From NCBI GenBank assembly GCA_002479215.1, contig DLME01000221.1, positions 828 to 6,726 of the forward strand: DNA of 5,899 nucleotides, given 5' to 3'. Each line of letters starts with the position of its first letter. Position 1 is the first letter of the stretch. The stretch comes from Syntrophaceae bacterium UBA7544. Its GTDB lineage: Bacteria; Desulfobacterota; Syntrophia; Syntrophales; Smithellaceae. The position numbers were made by a program, and so were the translations under genes. A model generated the notes under the pieces. That model worked only from the letters and a program-made list of their open reading frames with translations, was not told the DNA's origin and did no database searches. This document shows positions 1-5,593 of this stretch, piece by piece.

Positions 1-457
1 TGTACCACATGTTAAGTTAGAGTTCAGTGATTTTTATTTCTCAATATATGACCGTCTCTGATGCCGCGGGACGGTAATTCAATAAACTGTGTGGACTGAA
101 TGTGTTGTATCCTATGCGAAGCTTATCTCAGGAAAGACTACGACGCTTACTTAACAGCCGAAGAAATCACCACGGCAGTAGTTTCAATCTTCAGTCTGTG
201 TCCGTAATATGTGTTTGGGCCAACATTTGAACTTATAACAGGTGTTTATTCAAGTATAGACTTCTTCCTGTACTCAACAATTCTTCAACCGCGTTAGATA
301 TGCTATATTTTAATCCGTAATAAACACAATTCACTTTTGACAACAAACATCGGCGCCTCAACAAGGAAATATTGTAAATATGCTCTCTTTGGATATTGAA
401 CGATGTTACCCTCCTTCTTAAAAAATTGCATTTTTTCCTGAGAATCTAATATATGCG
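1..457. other. AT-rich region without a convincing gene
   Basis: I see no reading frame here with both a good ribosome binding site and a credible length. The forward frame from ATG 100 runs 35 codons to TAA 205-207, resumes for 29 codons to TAG 295-297, and has a protein-like composition, but no Shine-Dalgarno sequence precedes it. On the minus strand an AAGGAGGG-like site (complement of 409-416) stands 4 nt before an ATC codon that opens a 33-codon frame; there is no normal start codon, so it may be a decayed start or chance. A TTGACA at 337-342 has no matching -10 element at normal spacing. A hairpin at 51-75 is listed separately. The stretch may be remnant DNA or a long intergenic region. 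Confidence 0.6.
51..75. repeat. Hairpin-forming inverted repeat
   Basis: ACCGTCTC (51-58) pairs with GGGACGGT (68-75), giving an 8-bp stem with one T-G wobble around a 9-nt loop. No T-run follows on either strand, so it is not a standard intrinsic terminator. It could be a weak transcript end for a gene upstream of the window, or an RNA structure. Confidence 0.35.
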
Positions 458-486
458 TTTACAATAAGCAGTTAGTGAGTTATGGT
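458..486 (+). promoter_or_regulatory. Candidate sigma-A promoter for the PAS gene
   Basis: TTTACA (458-463, 5 of 6 to TTGACA) and TATGGT (481-486, 4 of 6 to TATAAT) are separated by exactly 17 bp. The predicted transcript start near 493 falls about 40 nt before the ATG at 533 and just ahead of the inverted repeat at 496-510. A competing candidate, TTGCAT (426-431) with TATATG (450-455), has an 18-bp spacer. The assignment rests on pattern only. Confidence 0.35.
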
Positions 487-495
487 AACAATTCA

Positions 496-510
496 AAATC
501 AAATTGATTT
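496..510. promoter_or_regulatory. Candidate operator, 7-bp inverted repeat
   Basis: AAATCAA (496-502) and TTGATTT (504-510) form a perfect 7-bp inverted repeat around one A. It lies between the candidate promoter and the ribosome binding site of the PAS gene, a usual place for a repressor site. The half-sites are the TTGAT/ATCAA words of Crp/Fnr-family boxes but in the opposite order (ATCAA first), so it is not a standard Fnr box. The sequence is AT-rich and could arise by chance. Confidence 0.3.
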
Positions 511-532
511 GTCATGAAAGAGGAGGACACAG

Positions 533-877
533 ATGGACAGAGAAAAGTTATTATCCTATATTTTAGACAGTTATCCGTATCCTGTCGTTTTTGCTGACAG
601 TGATCACATCATTCGCTATCTGAATAAAAATGCTCAATATCTTTATTATCAAGAGCAAGGCTACGATGACCTCATCGGAAAATCAATATTTGCTTGTCAT
701 AATGATAAATCTAAAGAAAAAATTACAGCTGCTGTGGAAAAGCTTAAAAATCATAGCATGGAACTATACCTTGGCGTTAACGTGAAAAACCACAGGGTTT
801 ATATACAACCTGTAAGAAGCGAAAAAGGAGAACTGATTGGCTATATTGAACGCTTTGAAATGAATGTACAAAAGTAA
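533..877 (+). CDS. Small single-domain PAS sensor protein
   Basis: This 114-residue protein is essentially one PAS domain and nothing else: no kinase, cyclase, HTH or methyl-accepting output region and no membrane segment, so it should be cytoplasmic. Residues about 10-30 hold the first strands (PYPVVFADSDHIIRYLN), 43-60 the helical cofactor-side segment with a CHNDKS motif (55-60), and 80-110 the last strands (NHRVYIQPVRSEKGELIGYIERFE). The 'GKSIFACHNDKS' block and the 'PVR...G..IGYIERF' ending recall, from memory, the PAS domains at the C-terminus of DUF438 proteins and short PAS-only proteins of anaerobic Firmicutes. The start is set by AGAGGAGGA (519-527) ending 5 nt before the ATG. GC content is low (37 of 120 bases at 601-720), unlike the operon that follows. 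It may sense a ligand or redox state and act through a partner; its link to the reductase operon is by position only. Confidence 0.85.
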   Translation: MDREKLLSYILDSYPYPVVFADSDHIIRYLNKNAQYLYYQEQGYDDLIGKSIFACHNDKSKEKITAAVEKLKNHSMELYLGVNVKNHRVYIQPVRSEKGELIGYIERFEMNVQK

Positions 878-921
878 TCATTTGTTTGGAGTCTTAATGG
901 GACCAATATAAAAAAGGAGGT

Positions 922-1044
922 ATGCAAAACCACTTCAGATCCGAATTATTTGCCATGGCATTAATGAATACCCCCTTGCCCAGATCTAGATTCCTTCAAA
1001 GCATCGATATAGACTTTAGGGAAACAACATTTCTTTCGATTTGA
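922..1044 (+). CDS. Doubtful 40-residue ORF in the spacer before the reductase operon
   Basis: The frame opens at ATG 922 and ends at TGA 1042-1044, giving 40 residues that begin MQNHFRSELFAMALMN. A near-perfect AAAAAGGAGG (911-920) precedes it, but the gap to the ATG is a single base, too short for normal initiation; the next in-frame ATG is at 955 with no site of its own. I recognise no family. It could be a decayed gene start, a leader peptide ahead of the operon, or chance. The rest of the 878-1074 spacer shows no terminator and no clear -35/-10 pair, so the PAS gene and the operon may or may not share a transcript. Confidence 0.15.
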   Translation: MQNHFRSELFAMALMNTPLPRSRFLQSIDIDFRETTFLSI

Positions 1045-1074
1045 TTATTAAAATAAAAAAGGGAGATACGTGTT

Positions 1075-2217
1075 ATGAAACCAGCCAGTATACAATTGGA
1101 TGAGCTATACGTACAAAGGGACAAGCACGCCAAGGAATTGCGCGATTCGGGGAAGAAAGTCATCGGCTACTTCTGCTGTTTCGTTCCCGATGAGATCATT
1201 ACAGCCTTCGACATGGTTCCCTACCGCATCCAGGGCAGCCAGAACAAAGCCATCGATCAGGCGGATGCCTACATTGAACCAATGGCCTGTCCCTTTGTCC
1301 GGAGTTGTTTCAACAAGGCTCTAAAAGGGGAATACGATTTTCTTGACGGCTTCGTGGCGCCCCATAGCTGCGACACGGTAGAGCGCATGTACAATATCTG
1401 GTGTCAGAACAAGCCGGCCCCCTTTAACCATTTAATCAATGTTCCCCATATGATGGGACCCAGTTCCGAGAAGTTCTACCGCCAGGAACTCGATTACTTT
1501 GTGAAAAGCCTTGAAAACTGGACAGGACATAATCTGGATACGGGTAAGCTCAGGGATGCCGTCAGGCTATATAATGAGCGGCGTGCCGTGCTCAGGGCAC
1601 TTTACGACTTGAGAAAATCGGACCCGCCCCTGGTATTGGGAACGGAGATTACCACGGTTCTCGTGGCCGGCATGGGTATTCCAGCGGCGAAGCATATAGA
1701 GCTTGTCAAACAGTTCATCGATGAGGTCAAGGGACGTCCTCTACCGCAGACCCAGAAGTTGCCCCGTATCTTCATTTGGGGGAATGAGCTTGATGACATA
1801 GCCTTCATCAAGCTCGTGGAGGAATGCGGCGCTTGGGTTGTCATGGACGATCTATGTACGGGAACGCGCTTCTTCTGGGAGGATGTTCCGGAAACAGCTG
1901 ATCCCCTGGATGGAATTGCTACCCGCTACCTCTACACCCATTGTCCCCGCAGCAATGTACCCCAAACAAAAACCCGTGCCGGGGATTTGGAAAACCGCTA
2001 CAGCTATATAAATGATTTCATTAAGGAATGGGTGGTCAATGGGGCCATCTTTTATATCGTCCGCTACTGCGACACATGTGAGTTGGAGGGGCCGGATCTG
2101 CGGGAGTATCTGAACGGCATGGGTTTGCCAGTCCTGATGATCGAGGATGACTATTCGACCTCGACGATTGGTCAGCTCCGCACCAGAGTGCAGGCGTTTT
2201 TGGAAATGATTGGATAA
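1075..2217 (+). CDS. Catalytic subunit of benzoyl-CoA reductase / 2-hydroxyacyl-CoA dehydratase family (BzdN/BcrC/HgdB-like)
   Basis: This 380-residue protein is one of the two cluster-bearing subunits that bind the acyl-CoA and receive electrons from the ATPase pair. Family signs run its full length: an N-terminal segment GYFCCFVPDEIITAFDMVPY (31-50), the first cysteine block ACPFVRSC (71-78), then PHSCDTVERMYNIW (96-109), and a C-terminal YCDTCELEGPDLREYL (331-346) leading into IEDDYSTSTIGQLRTRVQAF (356-375). By analogy with the dehydratases, Cys72, Cys99 and Cys332 are the likely [4Fe-4S] ligands; Cys78 and Cys335 are nearby alternatives. The length fits BcrC/BzdN (about 380). The start is supported by GGGAG (1061-1065), 9 nt upstream. 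The next gene begins 10 nt after its stop or overlaps it. Family membership is firm. Benzoyl-CoA as substrate is inferred from the four-gene layout, and the C-terminal block reads as much like a 2-hydroxyacyl-CoA dehydratase subunit. Confidence 0.93.
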   Translation: MKPASIQLDELYVQRDKHAKELRDSGKKVIGYFCCFVPDEIITAFDMVPYRIQGSQNKAIDQADAYIEPMACPFVRSCFNKALKGEYDFLDGFVAPHSCDTVERMYNIWCQNKPAPFNHLINVPHMMGPSSEKFYRQELDYFVKSLENWTGHNLDTGKLRDAVRLYNERRAVLRALYDLRKSDPPLVLGTEITTVLVAGMGIPAAKHIELVKQFIDEVKGRPLPQTQKLPRIFIWGNELDDIAFIKLVEECGAWVVMDDLCTGTRFFWEDVPETADPLDGIATRYLYTHCPRSNVPQTKTRAGDLENRYSYINDFIKEWVVNGAIFYIVRYCDTCELEGPDLREYLNGMGLPVLMIEDDYSTSTIGQLRTRVQAFLEMIG

Positions 2218-2227
2218 GGGGGATACC

Positions 2228-3535
2228 ATGGAACAAAAAGAACAAACGAAGACGACAGCGGTCAAAGGAACAGACATGGCCCGCAAAGTTCGGGGCTTGG
2301 TGAAAAATATCTACCGGTCCGCTCATGAGGCGAAGGCGCAAGGGAAAAAAGTGGCCTACATGATGGTGAGCTCGCAGTACGATGAAATCATCCGGGCCAT
2401 GGACGTAGTCCCGATCCCCACGGAAAACTATGCCGGACTCTGTGCGGCCAAGCGGGAAATGGATCGTTTTCTTCTGAAGGCGGAGGCGGACGGCTACTCC
2501 CAGGTACTTTGTAGCTATGCCCGGATCGGCCTTGGCTTTGACAGCCTGAGGAAGGAATTGGGCGGAATCCCGGAAGGCGCCCCCGACGGTGGCATGCCCA
2601 CTCCGGATATGATGTTGGGAAGCAGTGCCGTCTGCGATCCACGATATAAATGGTTTCAAGCGGCGGGGCGCTATCTGGATGTGCCCACCTACAGCATCGA
2701 CGTGGTATGGCCGCCGGTAGATGCCGACCTGAAAGCGGTACGGGACCATTACATCCAGTATCAGAAAGAGCAGTTTCAGGGACTGATTTCGTTTATGGAA
2801 CAGCAGACGGGAAAGAAATTGAACAAAGAGCGTCTTTGGGAGACGATCCGTCTGAGTGACGAGGCCTGGCGGCTCTGGTACGAGATCGATCGGATGCGGG
2901 TTGCCATTCCCAGTCCCATGCCCGCCCAAGATCATTTCAGCGTCATGGTGGCCGGCTATTACTATCCAGGCATGCAGGAGGCGGTGGACTTTTATCAGAG
3001 TCTTTACGACGAAGTTAAATACAAGGTGGAGAACAAGATCGGTGTGATTCCCGATGAAAAATATCGCATCTTGTATGGTGGCGGGCTTCCCCCTTGGCAT
3101 ACCCTCTGGATCTTCAACTACTTTGAGAGCTTTGGCGCCGTGTTCGCGATCGAGAGACAATACCGCGCCTATGACCCTGTGGAGGTGCCATCCTCGGTGA
3201 AGGACCCGGTAGAGTTTCTCGCCTGGCGTTCCTTCCTCCGGGCCACGCAATTCTATGAAAAGGCCAGAGCCAATAGCGGTAATCCGACTGTGGAACGTTT
3301 ACTGGGCATGATCGACCGTTATGCGATAGATGGTGTCGTCTTCCATGCTTGCCGTTCCTGCCGGGCGACTACAATCGGCCAGGTACACTACAAAAACATA
3401 TTGGGCCGCTATACAGACATCCCAATGATGCAGTTGGTCTCCGACATGGTGGATCTGCGGGACTACTCCGAGGCTCAGTGGAAGGCCCAGATCGGCGCTT
3501 TTATTGAGACGCTGGCGGGACGTTCCGCTAGATAA
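2228..3535 (+). CDS. Second catalytic subunit, benzoyl-CoA reductase / dehydratase family (BzdO/BcrB-like)
   Basis: This is the paralogous partner of the preceding subunit and is expected to form the catalytic heterodimer with it. The chosen ATG (2228) gives 435 residues, close to the roughly 440 of BcrB/BzdO, and is preceded by AAGGGGG (2216-2222) at good spacing. An earlier in-frame ATG at 2210 would add six residues and overlap the previous gene by 8 bp, but has only a weak GGAA upstream. Counting from 2228, likely cluster cysteines are Cys95 (LCSYARIG), Cys136 (AVCDPRYKWF) and Cys375 or Cys378 in DGVVFHACRSCRATTIGQ. The 'H..RSC' block and the following DLRDYSEAQWKAQIGAFIE ending are shared by BcrB/BzdO and by the dehydratase subunits of HgdA/FldB type. 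The 13-residue stretch after DSLRKELGGI, rich in Gly and Pro (PEGAPDGGMPTPD), looks like a surface loop. No signal peptide or membrane segment is present. Confidence 0.92.
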   Translation: MEQKEQTKTTAVKGTDMARKVRGLVKNIYRSAHEAKAQGKKVAYMMVSSQYDEIIRAMDVVPIPTENYAGLCAAKREMDRFLLKAEADGYSQVLCSYARIGLGFDSLRKELGGIPEGAPDGGMPTPDMMLGSSAVCDPRYKWFQAAGRYLDVPTYSIDVVWPPVDADLKAVRDHYIQYQKEQFQGLISFMEQQTGKKLNKERLWETIRLSDEAWRLWYEIDRMRVAIPSPMPAQDHFSVMVAGYYYPGMQEAVDFYQSLYDEVKYKVENKIGVIPDEKYRILYGGGLPPWHTLWIFNYFESFGAVFAIERQYRAYDPVEVPSSVKDPVEFLAWRSFLRATQFYEKARANSGNPTVERLLGMIDRYAIDGVVFHACRSCRATTIGQVHYKNILGRYTDIPMMQLVSDMVDLRDYSEAQWKAQIGAFIETLAGRSAR

Positions 3536-3547
3536 TGAGCAAGGAAA

Positions 3548-4387
3548 ATGATTTTTATGCCCTTTGCAGGCATTGATATAGGCTCCACCATGACCAAGGC
3601 GATCATAGTGGATCATGAGGAACGGATTCTCGCTTCCGTCATCGGTCCCACTGGCGCCGAACATCGTCACCTGGCCTTGAAGGTCATAGATGAAGCCCTT
3701 CAGAAGGCGAGTCTCGCCATGGAGGGGCTTGATTTCATCGTCGCGACTGGATACGGCCGCATTAGCGTCCCTTTTGCGGACAAACAAATCACGGAGATCA
3801 CCTGTCATGCCCGAGGAATCAGGGCATTATTGCCCACAGTACGGATCATCATCGATATCGGCGGCCAAGATTCTAAGGGGATCAAGCTGGACAACGAAGG
3901 CAAGGTGGCGAATTTTGTCATGAACGACAAATGCGCCGCCGGTACGGGACGCTTCCTAGAGGTCATTGCCGAAACGTTGGGGCTCAAACTGGACCGGCTG
4001 GGAAAGATTTCCTTAACGGCAGAGGCGTATGTCCAGATATCCAATACCTGCACTGTTTTTGCTGAGCATGAAGTAACTTCCAGACTAGCGGAAGGGGCGT
4101 CGATACCGGAAATCGTTGCCGGTCTCCATGAAGCAATTGCCGGCCGAGTCATTAATATGGTTCGCCACCTTGGTATGGAGAAGGATGTCGTGGTTACTGG
4201 CGGCGGGGCCATGAACATTGGCCTCGTGAGGGCCATTGAAAACAAGGTAGGGTTCCCTGTCCTGATTCCGCCAGAGCCTCTTCTGACCGGTGCCCTGGGG
4301 GCTGCCCTTGCTGGTCATGATTTTGTAAGACGCGGCGTTACGCCTGATCACGGGCGGAGAAGAGAAAGGGTAACTTTTTTCCAATGA
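3548..4387 (+). CDS. ATP-hydrolysing Fe-S activator subunit (BzdP/HgdC-like)
   Basis: A 279-residue ASKHA-fold ATPase that uses ATP to push an electron from ferredoxin or flavodoxin into the catalytic subunits. All family marks are intact: phosphate-1 motif GIDIGSTMTK (8-17), CHARG (86-90), phosphate-2 motif DIGGQDSK (103-110), first cluster cysteine Cys129 in NDKCAAGTGRF, second cluster cysteine Cys168 in SNTCTVFAEHEV, and adenosine-side VTGGGAMNIGLV (216-227). Two cysteines from each of two subunits hold one [4Fe-4S] cluster at the dimer interface. The length fits BzdP or HgdC and lacks the N-terminal extension of BcrA (about 436 aa). ATG 3548 follows AAGGA by only 2 nt; ATG 3557 (three residues shorter, MPFAGIDIGS) is 11 nt away, so the true start is open. 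Its stop overlaps the next start by 4 bp (ATGA), suggesting coupled translation. Confidence 0.94.
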   Translation: MIFMPFAGIDIGSTMTKAIIVDHEERILASVIGPTGAEHRHLALKVIDEALQKASLAMEGLDFIVATGYGRISVPFADKQITEITCHARGIRALLPTVRIIIDIGGQDSKGIKLDNEGKVANFVMNDKCAAGTGRFLEVIAETLGLKLDRLGKISLTAEAYVQISNTCTVFAEHEVTSRLAEGASIPEIVAGLHEAIAGRVINMVRHLGMEKDVVVTGGGAMNIGLVRAIENKVGFPVLIPPEPLLTGALGAALAGHDFVRRGVTPDHGRRRERVTFFQ

Positions 4388-5175
4388 AGGATTATATAAA
4401 GTACTATGCCGGGGTGGATATCGGCTCCGTTTCCATCAAGGCCGCGCTGGTTAGCAACCGCCGGTTGATTGCCACTAAGCTTGTGGCCTCCGGTGCCAGT
4501 TATAAGGATGCAGCCCAAAAAGTTCTGTACAGCGTTCTGGTTCAGGCGGGTCTGGATGCGGAAAGGTTGTCCGGGATTGTTGTAACAGGACTAGGCAGTG
4601 AAAGCGCTCCCTTCCCCGCTCGACAGATTTCCGATATTTCCTGCCAGGCCATGGGCTGCCATTATCTTTTTCCCTCCGCCCGTACGGTAATCAATATCGG
4701 AGGGCAGTTCACCAAGGTGGCAAAGATCACGCCCCAGGGGAGAGTCGTCGATTTCCTCATGAGTGAAAAATGCGCAGCCGGATCAGGCCGCTTTTTGCAG
4801 GTGATTGCCCGCATCCTTCATGTCACGCTGGAGAACATTGGCCCCCTTTCCTTACAATCCCGAGAGCCGGTGGAATTTTCCACTAACTGCGCCGTCTTTG
4901 CCGAATCGGAAACGGTTTCACGGATTGCCGAAGGCGCCCGTGCAGAAGATATCCTTGCCGGCGTACACCGTGCCATGGCCATCAAAGTGGCTATGCTGGT
5001 GAAGGGAGTGAAGATGGAGCCAGATGTGGTTCTTATGGGCGGTGGCGGCGAAGATGCCGGATTGGTCCTGGCCATTGGTGAAGCCCTTGGCACTAGGATC
5101 CTCGTACCGGAGCAGCCTCGTGTTTCGACCGCCTACGGTGCCGCCTGCCTGGCAGAACTTGACCTCGCTCTTTAG
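4384..5175 (+). CDS. Second Fe-S activator-type ATPase subunit with altered phosphate motif (BzdQ-like)
   Basis: This 263-residue paralogue of the preceding ATPase probably pairs with it as a heterodimer, as BzdP/BzdQ or BcrA/BcrD do. It keeps GVDIGSVSIK (10-19), the cluster cysteines Cys130 (SEKCAAGSGRF) and Cys169 (STNCAVFAESE), and a GGGG adenosine-side turn (219-222). It departs from the family at the phosphate-2 motif: NIGGQFTK (104-111) stands where the partner has DIGGQDSK, so both acidic residues are gone. I infer that it holds the shared cluster and may bind nucleotide but hydrolyses ATP poorly or not at all. An extra Cys92 lies five residues after the conserved Cys87. The gene starts within the last codons of its neighbour (4-bp overlap) with only a distant GAAAGGG, so it probably depends on coupling. 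It could be a second activator for a dehydratase, but two different ATPases in one operon favour the reductase reading. Confidence 0.9.
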   Translation: MKDYIKYYAGVDIGSVSIKAALVSNRRLIATKLVASGASYKDAAQKVLYSVLVQAGLDAERLSGIVVTGLGSESAPFPARQISDISCQAMGCHYLFPSARTVINIGGQFTKVAKITPQGRVVDFLMSEKCAAGSGRFLQVIARILHVTLENIGPLSLQSREPVEFSTNCAVFAESETVSRIAEGARAEDILAGVHRAMAIKVAMLVKGVKMEPDVVLMGGGGEDAGLVLAIGEALGTRILVPEQPRVSTAYGAACLAELDLAL

Positions 5176-5212
5176 AAAGCAGGGACACTTGACAATAGGG
5201 AGGAGGACATCA

Positions 5213-5251
5213 ATGCAAACCTTTATAGTTCGCTGCCGGAATAAGATATAA
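5213..5251 (+). pseudogene. Strong ribosome binding site with a 12-codon aborted reading frame
   Basis: Thirty-seven bases after the operon's last stop codon, GGGAGGAGG (5198-5206) precedes ATG 5213 at ideal spacing. The frame then reads MQTFIVRCRNKI and stops at TAA 5249-5251. The composition is that of a real protein start, and the site shares the 10-mer GAGGAGGACA with the one ahead of the PAS gene (520-529 and 5200-5209). Downstream, GC falls sharply and no frame carries the protein on. The simplest reading is a fifth operon gene whose body was lost by deletion or rearrangement just after its start; a regulatory micro-ORF is the alternative. A second short frame, ATG 5260 to TGA 5332-5334 (24 codons), begins 8 nt later in another frame without its own strong site. 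Confidence 0.35.
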
Positions 5252-5390
5252 TCAAAAAAATGGACGTTTTGAACGAAGAGAAAAATATTAATAAAACCCT
5301 GTCTTTGATATTTCTCATCGCCAATGTTCCCTGAAATAACAAAAAACATTTCCCAACTTATTACTCTCTTTCAATCCGTAATCCTCAATT

Positions 5391-5422
5391 CCTACAACTG
5401 CCTGCCACTGAACAGTAGTAGG
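5391..5422. repeat. Imperfect hairpin
   Basis: CCTACAACTG (5391-5400) pairs with CAGTAGTAGG (5413-5422) across a 12-nt loop, with one A-A mismatch in ten positions. No T-run follows in either direction. It may form in RNA reading through from the operon, possibly stabilising its 3' end, but it is not a standard terminator. Confidence 0.35.
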
Positions 5423-5464
5423 TGAATGATAGGGCTATTCTATTCTTGCACAAATGGGAACCCA

Positions 5465-5516
5465 TTAACTAATCTTAACTTGTATTAACATGGATTAACA
5501 GAATAACTGGAATAAT
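5465..5516 (+). promoter_or_regulatory. Four phased TTAAC repeats with extended -10: PhoP-like promoter
   Basis: TTAAC occurs at 5465-5469, 5475-5479, 5485-5489 and 5495-5499, with exactly 10 bp from one to the next; the sixth base is T, T, A, A. The bases between copies differ, so this looks like conserved protein contacts on one face of the helix rather than a recent tandem duplication. Eleven bases after the last copy lies AATAAT (5511-5516, 5 of 6 to TATAAT), preceded by TG one base upstream (TGGAATAAT), an extended -10. With a start near 5523 the array would cover about -58 to -25. TTAACA-like direct repeats about one helical turn apart, reaching toward the -35 region, are the known pattern of the phosphate regulator PhoP in Firmicutes. 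No gene follows within the window. Confidence 0.45.
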
Positions 5517-5548
5517 TGAATTAAAATAAGAGAATAAAAAAATTGGCC

Positions 5549-5593
5549 GAAAATATTTTACTGTTTTTTTTAGCCCGTAAGCGAAATATTTTC
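5549..5593. repeat. AT-rich inverted repeat
   Basis: GAAAATATTT (5549-5558) and AAATATTTTC (5584-5593) are perfect 10-bp inverted copies around a 25-nt centre that includes an eight-T run (5564-5571). Because each arm contains the palindrome AAATATTT, the arms also read as near-direct repeats. It may be a protein site or a weak RNA stem; chance is possible in DNA this AT-rich. Confidence 0.3.

Noticed and set aside
312..321. 10-mer AATCCGTAAT repeated at 5373-5382
   Set aside because: Only two copies, no shared flanks and no target-site or terminal-repeat structure, so it does not define a mobile element.
2036..3250. 404-codon minus-strand open frame across both catalytic subunit genes
   Set aside because: It is antisense to two clearly identified genes, has no family signature, and is the kind of open frame that GC-rich codons produce on the opposite strand.
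3299..4384. Several minus-strand open frames of 99-169 codons opposite the first ATPase gene
   Set aside because: They mirror the coding frame of an unmistakable gene and show no motifs of their own.
5189..5194. Consensus -35 TTGACA just after the operon
   Set aside because: No -10 element at 16-18 bp; the TATAAT at 5247-5252 is far too distant to pair with it.
4918..5349. 143-codon minus-strand open frame over the end of the second ATPase gene
   Set aside because: Mostly antisense to the ATPase gene, rich in His and Phe without a domain pattern, and no ribosome binding site at its start.
5453..5466. Palindrome AATGGG-AA-CCCATT beside the phased repeats
   Set aside because: The short arms give a small stem without a T-run; it may be part of the promoter region but nothing separates it from chance.
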